Assembly: GCA_012959525.1 (NCBI GenBank)
Contig: DUDB01000078.1
Coordinates: 1 to 62,528, forward strand
Direction of reading: 5' to 3'
Length of the DNA stretch: 62,528 nt
From: Planctomycetota bacterium
GTDB taxonomy: Bacteria; Planctomycetota; UBA1135; GCA-002686595
In this document: one piece after another, positions 17,522-27,141 of the stretch
Numbering within the stretch: position 1 is the stretch's first letter
Layout: each line of letters opens with the position of its first letter
The notes under the pieces: generated by a model
The model's database searches: none
What the model was told of the DNA's origin: nothing
What the model saw: only the letters and a program-made list of their open reading frames with translations
Position numbers and translations under genes: made by a program

Positions 17522-18532
17522 ATGAGTTCGCTAAGAGTAGGGATCAATGGTTTTGGCCGCATGGGGCGCTTGGCGCTCCGTGCGCTGTGGGGGAGGGATG
17601 ATCTCCACCTCGTTGCAATCAACGAGCCCCATGGATCCACCGAGACCCTCGCTCTGCTCGTCGAATTCGACAGCGTTCAGGGGCGATGGGAGCACTCGTG
17701 CAGCGCTCCGGACGAAGGGACCCTTCTCGTGGATGGAGCGCGGCTTGTGCGCACGTCTCACTCGGTGCCCAGAGAAATCCCGTGGGGGGTGGAGGGTGTG
17801 GACCTGGTCCTTGAATGTAGCGGAGAGTTTCGGACAAGCTCCCTACTGCAGGGCCATTTCATAGCCGGAGCGAGCCGGGTCGTCGTCTCTGCACCCGTAA
17901 CGGACGGTCCCCCTAACATTGTCGTCGGCGTCAATCATGGCGACTACGATCTTAGTGAGCACAAGCTGATAACGGCGGCTTCGTGCACGACCAACTGCTT
18001 GGCTCCGATCGTGCGCGTGCTGCATGACGAGGTTGGTATCGAACGGGGCGTGGTTACGACAATTCACGATCCAACCAATACTCAGCGTGTCCACGATGCG
18101 CCCCACGCCGATCCACGCCGGGCCCGCGCGGCTCAGCTAAGCCTCATTCCCACGAGCACCAACTCAGCTACTGCAGTGACGATGATCGTTCCCGAGTTGA
18201 CGGGTCGCCTGGACTCGATAGCCGTTCGGGCTCCCGTACTGAACGCGTCCTTGGTCGACTTTGTGTTTCACGCAGAACGGTCGACGAGCATCTCGGAGGT
18301 CAACAACATCCTCGCCAATGCGGCCGACGGCCCGCTTGCGGGAATCCTCGGCTACGAGGAACGGCCGCTGGTCTCTGCAGACTTCGCAGGGGATCCGCGT
18401 AGTGCCGTGATCGATGCCCTCTCGACACGTGTAACGGACGCTCGACTGGTCAAGGTCCTCGCCTGGTACGACAACGAATGGGGCTATGCCAACCGCTTGG
18501 TAGAGCTTGCGGCCATGATGGCTGCAAGCTGA
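17522..18532 (+). CDS. glyceraldehyde-3-phosphate dehydrogenase, ArsJ-associated type
   Basis: A 336-residue GAPDH. The NAD-binding motif is GINGFGRMGRLALRA, the catalytic Cys is in AASCTTNCLAP (about residue 150), and the C-terminus has VLAWYDNEWGYANRL. Several segments (LVEFDSVQGRWEH, DPTNTQRVHDAPH, DPRRARAAQLSLIPT, ILGYEERPLVSADF) resemble the subfamily usually encoded next to arsJ. That subfamily makes 1-arseno-3-phosphoglycerate for ArsJ export. No arsJ, arsR or other ars gene is present here. It stands alone between an acyl-CoA dehydrogenase and a sigma factor, has its own strong Shine-Dalgarno sequence, and its codon choice looks less GC-biased than its neighbours. Transfer is suspected, not shown. 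Confidence 0.88.
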   Translation: MSSLRVGINGFGRMGRLALRALWGRDDLHLVAINEPHGSTETLALLVEFDSVQGRWEHSCSAPDEGTLLVDGARLVRTSHSVPREIPWGVEGVDLVLECSGEFRTSSLLQGHFIAGASRVVVSAPVTDGPPNIVVGVNHGDYDLSEHKLITAASCTTNCLAPIVRVLHDEVGIERGVVTTIHDPTNTQRVHDAPHADPRRARAAQLSLIPTSTNSATAVTMIVPELTGRLDSIAVRAPVLNASLVDFVFHAERSTSISEVNNILANAADGPLAGILGYEERPLVSADFAGDPRSAVIDALSTRVTDARLVKVLAWYDNEWGYANRLVELAAMMAAS

Positions 18533-18817
18533 ACGCGCTCCGGGGCTACGTTGGGCCTTCATGAGGGCCGTTGGGTGGCGCTCCAAAGTGGCGATCATGG
18601 GGGCGCCCTAAGTCCATTCAGGCACTGCATTTGGGGCATTTTGGTGTTTAGTGGGAATCCCCCAGAAAGTCCCGAAATTCACCGTTCGGTCGGGTGCGCT
18701 ATTCCGCTTGTGGGGTAGCGGACTCACCCCCCTCCGCGCACGGCTGGGAAGGCTGCCCACTCCCTGGCGATTCCTTCCTAAAGCAGTCCCTACGCGCCCC
18801 GGGCGTCCCCATTCTCA

Positions 18818-19981
18818 ATGGCACCTACTTCCGTACTCGTCACCCGTTCTCACCAGACTCTCGACAAGGCTCTCGACTCTTTTGTCGCCAACCCGGACAC
18901 CTTCTGTCGTAGGGCCAAGGCCTTGGCTCGACGTTGGGATCGTGATGAGGCCCGCTTGGAGATCCGAGACCCCATGGAATGGCGCCGACCGAGGAGGTCC
19001 CCCACCTCAGGGCGGGTGGCTTCGATCGAGGCGCAGCTGCGCTCGGAGATCGAGCAGATTGAGATCATGGACCGTGAGAGCGAGGCACGCCTGGCCCGCC
19101 GCATCGAGTTCGCACGCATCCGGCTGGAATCCGCCCTCAAGCGTGCCGGACTCGAAGAAGGAGACGTCTCCAGTCAGGTGCAGTATGAACCAGCCATCCA
19201 TCCGCGTGCGCAAGAGGCCCCTGACGGTCTTCCCGCTGAGGTGTGTCTGCGATGGATTGAGCTGCATGCCATGCGCCGCGAACTGGTGGAGTGCAATCTC
19301 TATCTGGCCCTGATCAATGTGGAGCGCTACGCCAATGGCCCTGCGGTCCGCCTGGATCTGATCCAGGAAGGCTCGGCCTCCCTGTTTCGTGCCGTGGACG
19401 GATTTGAATGGCGCCGGGGTCTGCTGTTCCGAACGTATGCCGTGCACTGGCTCAACCAGGCCTTTCGCAGCTATCTCTACAACAACGGCCGCACGGTTCG
19501 CGTTCCCGTCTACCTGCAAAAAGCCATGAAGCACGTGTACCTGGCCAAGGAGCGTTTGAGTGGGCGCGTCAACGACGCAGGCGCCCTGGCCGCAGAGTCT
19601 GGAATCAAGGAGAACGTCGTTCTCGGAGCCCTCGCAGCGGATCGCGGGACGATTTCCCTGGACGGAGGCCTAGGAAGGGACGACGAAGGGCGGGGAGCCT
19701 CTGAGTGGCTTTGCGATGAGAGAATAGGCGAGGTCTACTCACCGAGCATGGAGGACACGTCCCTGGAGGATGGCCTCTCCGAGGCAATGGTCCATCTCTC
19801 GGACCGTGAACGCCGTGTGCTGGGGCTGCGCTTTGGCCTGGGCGAAGTGCGCGAGCACACCCTCTCAGAAGTGGCGGGTCAGATGGAAGTGTCCCTCGAG
19901 CGCATTCGCCAGATCCAGATGCGGGCTATCCACAAGCTCCGTACGCCGACCCTGCGCCGAGCGGCGGGCCCCTTCCTGTAG
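18818..19981 (+). CDS. divergent sigma70-family RNA polymerase sigma factor
   Basis: A 387-residue sigma factor with regions 2, 3 and 4. Region 2.1-2.3 reads DLIQEGSASLFRAVDGFEWRRG then FRTYAVHWLNQAFRS. The usual pattern there is YATWWIRQA, so the first Trp is His and the Arg is Asn, in the segment that melts the -10. Region 4.2 is a good helix-turn-helix (LSEVAGQMEVSLERIRQIQ) following DRERRVLGLRFGLG. The N-terminal 80 residues are unlike region 1.1. It is most likely an alternative (group 2/3) factor rather than the primary sigma. No anti-sigma gene is adjacent. The 285-bp upstream gap shows no clear promoter. Confidence 0.87.
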   Translation: MAPTSVLVTRSHQTLDKALDSFVANPDTFCRRAKALARRWDRDEARLEIRDPMEWRRPRRSPTSGRVASIEAQLRSEIEQIEIMDRESEARLARRIEFARIRLESALKRAGLEEGDVSSQVQYEPAIHPRAQEAPDGLPAEVCLRWIELHAMRRELVECNLYLALINVERYANGPAVRLDLIQEGSASLFRAVDGFEWRRGLLFRTYAVHWLNQAFRSYLYNNGRTVRVPVYLQKAMKHVYLAKERLSGRVNDAGALAAESGIKENVVLGALAADRGTISLDGGLGRDDEGRGASEWLCDERIGEVYSPSMEDTSLEDGLSEAMVHLSDRERRVLGLRFGLGEVREHTLSEVAGQMEVSLERIRQIQMRAIHKLRTPTLRRAAGPFL

Positions 19982-20179
19982 GCCCAGGCCGCCCGAGCGG
20001 AGCCCGAGAGTGGGCGCCATCGGATCGTCTTTGGGACCGGACTGGGCCTCCCGGAGCCTAGGTGTTGAGGAGCACGATCCGCCCTTCTTCCTGCCGTCAT
20101 GGGTAGGAACCCCTCCCCACGAGGGGCAGAATACAAAGGCTCGATCTGCTACCCTTCTAGGCTACAGATCGGCCTTTAA

Positions 20180-21142
20180 ATGTCCTCCAGCCCCTCCAAG
20201 ACGGCCCTCCCGGGGGACCTTCCATCCAAACCTCCCTGGCTCAAGGTCCCGTTGCCTGCGGGGGAGGTGCACGGTCGGCTCAAGCGTCTGACGCAGGAGC
20301 TCTCCCTGAACACGGTTTGCGAAGAGGCACGTTGTCCGAACCTGGGCGAGTGCTGGAGCGGGGAGCATGCAACCATGACGATCATGGTGCTTGGGGACCA
20401 ATGCACCCGTCGATGCCGCTTCTGCGCCGTGGAGACCGTGGACCGGGCATCGGCCCCGGACCCGGCCGAACCCGCAAACGTGGGTCGGGCCGTGGGCCGG
20501 CTGAATCTCGACTACGTCGTGATAACCAGCGTGGACAGGGACGATCTGCCAGATGGTGGGGCCGGCCACTACAGCCGGTGCGTGGCTGAGATTCGCGCCC
20601 GCGCACCCCAGACGATCATTGAGACCCTTGCCCCCGACTACCAGGGCTCCGATCTTGCCCGCCTCCTTCCGGGGCGCGAGACGCAGGGCCCCGGCGCCCA
20701 TCCTGATGTCTTCGCCCACAACGTGGAGGTCGTGCCGCGCTTGCAGCGCAAGGTTCGCGATCCCCGCTGCTCGTTTGAGAGGTCGTTGCAGACCCTTGAA
20801 GAGGCCAAGCAGCGTGACGATACGCTCCTGACCAAGTCCTCCCTGATGGTTGGCCTGTCGGAGAGTGCTGACGAGGTCTCCGAGGCCATGGCCCTCCTCC
20901 GCGCCGCCCACGTGGATTTCCTTACCCTTGGGCAGTACCTGAGACCCAGCAAGCAGCACGTCCCGGTGCACGAGTACCTGCCCCCTGCCCGATTCGAAGA
21001 GCTACGCCAGGAGGGCCTGGGGCTCGGTTTCCAATACGTGGCAGCCGGACCGCTCGTGCGCTCCAGCTACAAGGCCGGTGAGTTCTTTGCCACCCGCCTT
21101 GTCCGCCAACGACGCACTGAACCCGTGCTGAGCCTAGCCTGA
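20180..21142 (+). CDS. lipA: lipoyl synthase
   Basis: A 320-residue radical-SAM enzyme that inserts two sulfurs into octanoyl groups on lipoyl domains. Both cluster motifs are present: the auxiliary cluster motif CEEARCPNLGEC (about residues 47-58) and the radical-SAM CTRRCRFC (about 75-82). The C-terminal RSSYKAGE supplies the conserved Ser ligand. It is the first gene of an operon that also holds the whole 2-oxoacid dehydrogenase complex and lipB, so enzyme and cofactor synthesis are encoded together. Confidence 0.97.
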   Translation: MSSSPSKTALPGDLPSKPPWLKVPLPAGEVHGRLKRLTQELSLNTVCEEARCPNLGECWSGEHATMTIMVLGDQCTRRCRFCAVETVDRASAPDPAEPANVGRAVGRLNLDYVVITSVDRDDLPDGGAGHYSRCVAEIRARAPQTIIETLAPDYQGSDLARLLPGRETQGPGAHPDVFAHNVEVVPRLQRKVRDPRCSFERSLQTLEEAKQRDDTLLTKSSLMVGLSESADEVSEAMALLRAAHVDFLTLGQYLRPSKQHVPVHEYLPPARFEELRQEGLGLGFQYVAAGPLVRSSYKAGEFFATRLVRQRRTEPVLSLA

Positions 21143-21163
21143 TCTCCCTCGAATCTGCTCTCC

Positions 21164-22285
21164 ATGGACTCCAACGAAGCCTACTCCCTGATCGACGCTG
21201 ACGGTCAGCCACGCTCCAAGTTCACTTGCGCCCTCTCGGACGATGAACTGAAGCGTTGTTTTGAGTCCATGCTGTCCGTGCGGTCCTTCGACGACATCTG
21301 CATCAAGCTGCAGCGTGGTGGGCGCATCGGTTTCTCGATTCCCAATACGGGCGTCGAGGCAACCCAAGTCGGAGCTGCCGCGGCCTTGCGGGACGGCGAC
21401 CATATATTCCCCAGCTACCGCGACTTCGGAATGGCCCTGCACAAGGGGGTTGCTGCTGTGGAGATGTTCCACAACATGTTCGGCAACGGCAGGGATGCAG
21501 CCCAAGGCAGGCAGATGCCCGTGCACTTCTCGTTTGTGGAGCCGGTGCACTTCTTCTCAATCTCCTCTCCCATCGGCACCCACATTCCTCAAGCAGTGGG
21601 GGCGGCCCACGCATTCACAATGCGTGGAGAGTCCCACGCCGCTCTGGCAAGCTTCGGAGATGGAGGCACATCCAGCTGCGGGTTCCATAGCGGACTCAAC
21701 TTTGCCGCAGTGATGAAGGCTCCCGTAGTGTTCCTGTGCCAGAACAACGGTTGGGCGATTTCCTGCCCCTCGTCCCGACAGACCGGGTCCGAGAGCTATG
21801 CGATCAAGGCCAAGGCCTACGGGATGCCTGGCATCAAGGTGGACGGCAATGACGTCTTGGCCGTGCACCAGGTCGTATCGGAGGCGCTTGAGCGTGCCCG
21901 CTCGGGCGAAGGCCCCACTCTTGTAGAGGCCGAGACCTATCGTATGGGCGGCCACTCCACATCGGACGATCCCAGCAAGTATGTCCCCAAGGAGATCCTC
22001 GACCACTGGGCCGCCCTCGACCCCATCAAGCGTCTGCGTGGGTACCTCGAGTCACGGGACCTGTGGGCCCAGGAGTGGGAAGACGAGCTTGTCGCCCGCT
22101 TGTCGGCCGAACACGCCGCTGCCGCCAAGGAAGCAGAGGCTGAAGCGCCGCCCGGCCTCGAGACCATCTTCAGCGATGTCTTCGAGTCTTTGCCCGACCA
22201 CCTCCGCAAGCAAGGCGAGGCTGTCTTCGATCTGGCTCGCCGCAAGGGCGATGCTGCGGCTGGCGAAGGGGCCTTTCCTCTCTAG
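21164..22285 (+). CDS. 2-oxoacid dehydrogenase E1 alpha subunit (first copy)
   Basis: A 373-residue thiamine-diphosphate subunit of a branched-chain-type 2-oxoacid dehydrogenase. The TPP motif GDGGTSSCGFHSGLNF (about residues 167-182) ends in VFLCQNN. The branched-chain signature YRMGGHSTSDDP (about 263-274) and the entry loop SYRDFGMALHKG with GRQMPVHFS are present. It needs the E1 beta encoded 84 bp downstream. The protein ends in GAFPL, the same end as the second E1 alpha at 24598. Substrate (branched-chain versus other 2-oxoacids) is not certain. Confidence 0.93.
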   Translation: MDSNEAYSLIDADGQPRSKFTCALSDDELKRCFESMLSVRSFDDICIKLQRGGRIGFSIPNTGVEATQVGAAAALRDGDHIFPSYRDFGMALHKGVAAVEMFHNMFGNGRDAAQGRQMPVHFSFVEPVHFFSISSPIGTHIPQAVGAAHAFTMRGESHAALASFGDGGTSSCGFHSGLNFAAVMKAPVVFLCQNNGWAISCPSSRQTGSESYAIKAKAYGMPGIKVDGNDVLAVHQVVSEALERARSGEGPTLVEAETYRMGGHSTSDDPSKYVPKEILDHWAALDPIKRLRGYLESRDLWAQEWEDELVARLSAEHAAAAKEAEAEAPPGLETIFSDVFESLPDHLRKQGEAVFDLARRKGDAAAGEGAFPL

Positions 22286-22369
22286 GGCACGTCCTTCCAT
22301 GTATTCCTCATCCTTGCTCCCCGATAGTCTTCCCGTTCGTATCCTCTTGACGAACGCTCCCCAGTAGCC

Positions 22370-23344
22370 ATGGCCAACCTGACTCTGATCCAAGCTGTGA
22401 ATGACGGCCTCAAAGCCGCCATGCGCGATGACCCCACGACCCTCGTGTTTGGGGAGGACGTTGGCCCCAAGGGCGGCGTGTTCCTTGCCACGGAGGGCTT
22501 GACGGCCGAGTTTGGCGAAGAGCGCTGCTTCGATACGCCTCTCTCAGAGGATGGCATCATCGGTACCGCCATCGGCATGGCCGCCAATGGTCTGCGCCCG
22601 ATTGCGGAGATCCAGTTCCAGGACTTCATCTTCCCGGCCTTTGACCAGATCGTCTCTGAAGCGGCAAAGCTGCGGTATCGATCGGGTGGTCAATACACGG
22701 CACCCATGGTCATCCGCACACCGTACGGAGGGGGCATCCGCGGGGGTCTGTACCACAGTCAGTCAGGGGAGGCCTACTTCTCTCACACGCCTGGTCTGAA
22801 GGTTGTCATTCCTTCCACGCCTCACGACGCGAAAGGGCTCTTGATCGCTGCCATCAACGATCCCGACCCGGTGCTCTTCATGGAGCCCAAGGCCCTCTAC
22901 CGCTCTGTGAAGGGTGAGGTGCCCGAAGGTTCGTATACGGTGGAGTTGTCCACACTCCGCACGGTTAGGGAGGGCAAGGACGTCACGGTGTTCTGCTATG
23001 GAGCAATGGTGCCCGTTGTTGAGCGAGCCGCAGCGACCGCGGCGGAATCCGGGATCGAGTGCAACATCGTGGACCTGCGGACACTCATGCCTCTCGATGA
23101 GGAGGGCGTGCTGGAGGCTGCCAAGTCCACGGGCCGTGTCGTCACGGTGCACGAGGCCCCCCGTTTCTGCGGATACGGCGCCGAGATCTCGGCCATGATC
23201 GCGGAGAACGTGATCGAGTACATGGAGGCTCCGATCCGACGCGTCACCGGCTTCGACACCCCTTTCCCCAACACCCTCGAACACCACTACCTGCCCGATG
23301 AGCGTCGCGTCCTCGACGCCATCGAAGCAGTTCACTCGTTCTAG
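22370..23344 (+). CDS. 2-oxoacid dehydrogenase E1 beta subunit
   Basis: A 324-residue E1 beta subunit. It has the GEDVGPKGGVF segment, the LSEDGIIGTAIGMAANGLRPIAEIQF region that contacts TPP across the subunit interface, and PYGGGIRGGLYHSQS. The C-terminal transketolase-like domain includes DLRTLMPLD. Length and order are normal. It is the only E1 beta in the operon, although two E1 alpha genes flank the E1 beta-E2 pair. Confidence 0.95.
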   Translation: MANLTLIQAVNDGLKAAMRDDPTTLVFGEDVGPKGGVFLATEGLTAEFGEERCFDTPLSEDGIIGTAIGMAANGLRPIAEIQFQDFIFPAFDQIVSEAAKLRYRSGGQYTAPMVIRTPYGGGIRGGLYHSQSGEAYFSHTPGLKVVIPSTPHDAKGLLIAAINDPDPVLFMEPKALYRSVKGEVPEGSYTVELSTLRTVREGKDVTVFCYGAMVPVVERAAATAAESGIECNIVDLRTLMPLDEEGVLEAAKSTGRVVTVHEAPRFCGYGAEISAMIAENVIEYMEAPIRRVTGFDTPFPNTLEHHYLPDERRVLDAIEAVHSF

Positions 23345-23368
23345 GCCCCACGCAAACAAACCCCAGCA

Positions 23369-24592
23369 ATGATTGAGTTCAAGCTACCGGACATCGGTGA
23401 GGGCATCGCCGAGGGCGAGATCGTCAAGTGGCTCGTCAGCCCCGGAACACAGGTTGAGGAGCATCAGCCCATCGTGGAGGTCATGACCGACAAGGCCACC
23501 GTTGAGGTCCCTGCACCGGCGGCCGGGGTACTGACCGAGACCCTCGCCGAAGAGGGAGAGGTCGTGCCCGTGGGCAGCGTCATCTTCCGCCTCGATGACG
23601 GCTCTGGTGACGAGAAGACCGCTTCCGAATCGACACCCCAGGCAGCACCTGCCGCAGAAGCCTCCGTTTCAGCACCCGCTGCCGCGCCTGCCGCCTTGGC
23701 GGTCGGTTCCAAGGTCTTGGCCGTTCCCAGTGCGCGTCGCGTGGCACGCGAGATGGGCGTGGATCTGGCGCAGGTCTCGGGGACGGGTCGCAACGGAGTG
23801 ATTCGCCGCAAGGACGTCGAGTCCTTCCAGCCCGGTGTCGCTGCTACCGCAGCGACTGCCCCTGCCATCGCTTCCTCCGGTGCCGTTCCCGACCAGCGCG
23901 TCCCCTTCCGCGGCGTGCGACGGAAGATCGCCGAGGCCATGGCGCGTTCCGTCTACACCGCCACCCACTTCACGATCATCGAGGAATTGGACGTCACCAA
24001 TTTGGTGCGTGTGCGTTCCCAGGCCAAGGAGTTGGGCGCGGCTCGGGGCATCAAGGTGACCTACATGCCCTTCATCATGTCCGCAGTGGCTCGTTGCCTG
24101 ATGGAATTCAGGATGCTCAACGGTCACCTGGATGAGGACGCCGCGGAGATCGTGAACCCCGGCTACGTCAACCTGGGCATCGCGACGGACACCCCCAATG
24201 GTCTGATTGTCCCCGTCATCTCCAATGTGGAGTCCAAGAGCCTGATGGCTCTGGCAGAGGAGCTCGCCTCCCTCGCCCAGCGTGCGCGGGATGGCAAGAT
24301 CACCCCAGCTGAGTTGCAGGGCAGCACCTTCACGATTACCAACGCGGGCAATATCGGAGGGACCCTGGCGACTCCGATCATCAACTTCCCCGACATCGCC
24401 ATCCTCGGCGTGCACCGCATCGTCAAGCGCCCTGGTGTGGTGGAGGCTTCCGGAGGAGACAGAATAGAGGTGCGTCAGTTCATGAACCTCTCCTGCAGCG
24501 TGGACCACCGCCTCGCAGATGGGGCAGATGCGGCTCGGTTTGTGAGCCGCCTGCGGACCCTCCTTGAAGAACCGGCGCTGCTTGCCCTGTAG
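23369..24592 (+). CDS. 2-oxoacid dehydrogenase E2 (dihydrolipoamide acyltransferase)
   Basis: A 407-residue E2 core protein. One lipoyl domain (about 1-77) carries the lipoylation site EVMTDKATVEVPAP. An Ala/Pro-rich swinging linker (about 85-115) follows, then an E3/E1-binding domain (about 118-152, VPSARRVAREMGVDLAQVSGTG), a second linker, and the catalytic acyltransferase domain (about 180-407). The active-site motif is DHRLADGADAARF. It is the target of lipA and lipB encoded at the ends of the same operon. Confidence 0.96.
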   Translation: MIEFKLPDIGEGIAEGEIVKWLVSPGTQVEEHQPIVEVMTDKATVEVPAPAAGVLTETLAEEGEVVPVGSVIFRLDDGSGDEKTASESTPQAAPAAEASVSAPAAAPAALAVGSKVLAVPSARRVAREMGVDLAQVSGTGRNGVIRRKDVESFQPGVAATAATAPAIASSGAVPDQRVPFRGVRRKIAEAMARSVYTATHFTIIEELDVTNLVRVRSQAKELGAARGIKVTYMPFIMSAVARCLMEFRMLNGHLDEDAAEIVNPGYVNLGIATDTPNGLIVPVISNVESKSLMALAEELASLAQRARDGKITPAELQGSTFTITNAGNIGGTLATPIINFPDIAILGVHRIVKRPGVVEASGGDRIEVRQFMNLSCSVDHRLADGADAARFVSRLRTLLEEPALLAL

Positions 24593-24597
24593 AACCC

Positions 24598-25704
24598 ATG
24601 TCTGACTCTCTGCAGATCCTCGCCGCCGACGGGACTCTGGTCGGTGAGCGGCCTGCGCTGGATGATTCAGCGCTGCACGACCTATTTGAGCACATGCTGC
24701 GCGTGCGCTGCTTGGACGAACGCATGCTCAAGCTGCAGCGTGCGGGCCGGGTGGGATTTGTGGGCACGGTGCTCGGTTCCGAGGCTGCAGCCATCGGCTC
24801 GGCATCAGCCCTCGCCAGGGAGGATTGGTTGTGGTCGGGGTTGCGCGAGGGTGGTGCCGCGGTCATGCGTGGGCTGCCGTTGTCGGAGTACGTGGCGCAG
24901 ATGTACTGCAACGCCAACGACACGGCGAAAGGTCGGCAGATGTGTAACCACTTTCAGCACAAGGGCAGTCACTACCCCAGCTGGTCATCGGTGATTGGCA
25001 CTCAGATGCCCCACGCCGTAGGCGCGGCCTTCGCCAGCCAGTCCCGCGGGGAGAAGGCGGTACACGCCGTCTACTTCGGGGATGGCGCGACGAGCTCCAA
25101 CGGTTTTCACAGTGGCATGAACTTTGCAGGCACCTGGAAGCTTCCGGTCGTCTTTGTATGTGTGGACAACGGCTGGGCCATTTCGGTTCCCTCCGGCAAC
25201 CAGACTGAGGGTGAGTACGAGGACAAGGGGATCGCCTACGGGATTCCTGCAATGAAAATCGACGGCAACGACGTGCTGGCGTGCCGCCAGGCCATGGCTG
25301 ACGCCACTGAACGTGCTCGTGCTGGAGAGGGGCCCAGCCTGCTTGTGCTCAAGACCTACCGGATGTTGGGGCACTCCAGCTCGGACGACCCGACCAAGTA
25401 CCGCTCCGAGGAAGAGGTCCAATCTTGGCGCGAGAAAGACCCCATCGATCGATTTGAGATCTGGCTCACTCAGGAAGGCGTCTTGTCGGAGGGGGAGAGG
25501 AAGACAATGGAAGTCGAGCTCACCGAGGAGATAGACAACGCTATCCATGAGCAGGAGTCGGCTCCTCCCATGGCCCTCAAAACCCTGGTGGAGGACGTCT
25601 ATGAGGACGTTCCGACCCACCTCAAACGTCAGTACAACGCTTTCGCCTCAGTCGCCGAGCGGTACGGCTCCGCCACGGTAGGGGACGGGGCCTTCCCCCT
25701 TTAG
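24598..25704 (+). CDS. 2-oxoacid dehydrogenase E1 alpha subunit (second copy)
   Basis: A 368-residue second E1 alpha, clearly related to the gene at 21164 but diverged. The TPP motif GDGATSSNGFHSGMNF and the signature YRMLGHSSSDDP are intact, and the C-terminus is again GAFPL. The entry loop differs: it has GLREGGAAVMRG where copy one has SYRDFGMALHKG. It starts 5 nt after E2. As only one E1 beta is present, the two alpha subunits may compete for it to give two substrate ranges, or one may pair with another beta elsewhere. Confidence 0.92.
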   Translation: MSDSLQILAADGTLVGERPALDDSALHDLFEHMLRVRCLDERMLKLQRAGRVGFVGTVLGSEAAAIGSASALAREDWLWSGLREGGAAVMRGLPLSEYVAQMYCNANDTAKGRQMCNHFQHKGSHYPSWSSVIGTQMPHAVGAAFASQSRGEKAVHAVYFGDGATSSNGFHSGMNFAGTWKLPVVFVCVDNGWAISVPSGNQTEGEYEDKGIAYGIPAMKIDGNDVLACRQAMADATERARAGEGPSLLVLKTYRMLGHSSSDDPTKYRSEEEVQSWREKDPIDRFEIWLTQEGVLSEGERKTMEVELTEEIDNAIHEQESAPPMALKTLVEDVYEDVPTHLKRQYNAFASVAERYGSATVGDGAFPL

Positions 25705-25727
25705 ACTCTCGAGCCGCTATCCATCTA

Positions 25728-27131
25728 ATGAACTCCAAACGCAAAGTCATCGTCATTGGTGCCGGCCCCGCAGGGTACGTGTGCGCGATCCGCCTCGCCC
25801 AACTCGGCCAAGAGGTCACGGTTGTGGAGCGGGACAAGCTCGGCGGCACTTGCCTGAACATCGGCTGTGTCCCCTCGAAGGCGCTGATAGCCGCAGGCAC
25901 CCTCATGGAGAAAGTGGGACGAGCGAGCATCATGGGCATCACCTGCTCTGATCTGGCGTTGGACGTATCCAAGCTGGTGGCCTGGAAGTCGGGCATCGTG
26001 GATCGTTTGACGGGGGGCATTGGAACCCTGCTCAAGAACCACGGCGTAACCGTGGTGATGGGAGAGGCGCGCCTAACCAGTTCAACCAGTGTCTGTGTTC
26101 AGACAGAGTCCGGTGAGCAGACCCTGAAGGCTGATGACATAGTCATCGCCACGGGCTCCGTTCCGACGGCCATTCCCGGGTTTGATTTCGATGAGGATGC
26201 CGTGTGGTCATCGACGGGAGCCTTGGCCCCCGAGCGAATCCCTGAGCACCTCGTGGTCATCGGTGGCGGATACATCGGCCTCGAATTGGGCATCATGTAT
26301 CACCACCTTGGTTCGAAGGTGACTGTCCTCGAGGCCACCAAGGGAGCGCTGCCCGGTCAGGAGCGCGACTGCACAAAGGTGATCGAGCGCAGCCTCAAGA
26401 AGCGCAAGATCAAGTTGATGACTGAGACCTTTGCCAAGGGGTGGGAGCGCACCGCGGATGGCCTGTCCGTGAAGGTCGAGGGGAAGACCGGTACCAGCAC
26501 GGTGGAGTGTGATCAGATCCTGTCCACCGTAGGGCGCCGCCCCTACAGCGAAGGCTTGGGGCTTGAGAGCGCCGGTTTGTCAGTGAACAAGCAGGGGTTC
26601 CTCGACACCGACCGCCAGATGCGCACCGCAGTGACCAACGTCTACGCCATCGGAGACATTGCCGGGCAGCCGATGCTGGCCCACAAGGGCAGCAAGGAGG
26701 GGGTCGTGGCTGCAGCCGTGATCGCGGGTCAGCCCGAGGAGTACGACGCCAAGTGCGTGCCGGCCGTAGTGTTCACCGCCCCGGAAATGGCCTCCGTGGG
26801 GCTGACTGAGGAGCAGTGCAAGGAGCAGGGTCTGGACTACGTCACGGGCTCCTTCCCCTTCGCCGCTTCGGGACGGGCCATGACGCTGATGGAGACCGAA
26901 GGCCTGGTCAAGGTCATAGCTGACGCCAAGACGGATGAGTTGCTCGGTGTGCACATGGTGGGTCCCGAGGTCACCGAGCTGATCGCCGAGGCCACCTTAG
27001 CTCTTGAGATGGGATCCACAGCCGAAGACATTGCGCGCACCATCCACGCCCATCCGACCCTGCCCGAGGCCTTCATGGAAGCCGCCGAAGCTGTGCATGG
27101 TATGGCCGTGCACATCTATCAGCGCCCCTAG
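25728..27131 (+). CDS. lpdA: dihydrolipoamide dehydrogenase (E3)
   Basis: A 467-residue flavoprotein that reoxidises dihydrolipoyl groups with NAD+. The FAD motif VIGAGPAGYVCAIRLAQLG is at about 8-26, the redox disulfide is in GGTCLNIGCVPSK (about 39-51), the NAD motif VVIGGGYIGLELG near 176, and the C-terminal catalytic His-Glu in HAHPTLPE near 448. Length is normal. It is the sixth gene of the lipA-lipB operon, 23 bp after the second E1 alpha. Confidence 0.96.
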   Translation: MNSKRKVIVIGAGPAGYVCAIRLAQLGQEVTVVERDKLGGTCLNIGCVPSKALIAAGTLMEKVGRASIMGITCSDLALDVSKLVAWKSGIVDRLTGGIGTLLKNHGVTVVMGEARLTSSTSVCVQTESGEQTLKADDIVIATGSVPTAIPGFDFDEDAVWSSTGALAPERIPEHLVVIGGGYIGLELGIMYHHLGSKVTVLEATKGALPGQERDCTKVIERSLKKRKIKLMTETFAKGWERTADGLSVKVEGKTGTSTVECDQILSTVGRRPYSEGLGLESAGLSVNKQGFLDTDRQMRTAVTNVYAIGDIAGQPMLAHKGSKEGVVAAAVIAGQPEEYDAKCVPAVVFTAPEMASVGLTEEQCKEQGLDYVTGSFPFAASGRAMTLMETEGLVKVIADAKTDELLGVHMVGPEVTELIAEATLALEMGSTAEDIARTIHAHPTLPEAFMEAAEAVHGMAVHIYQRP

Positions 27132-27141
27132 GGGGAGCTCC

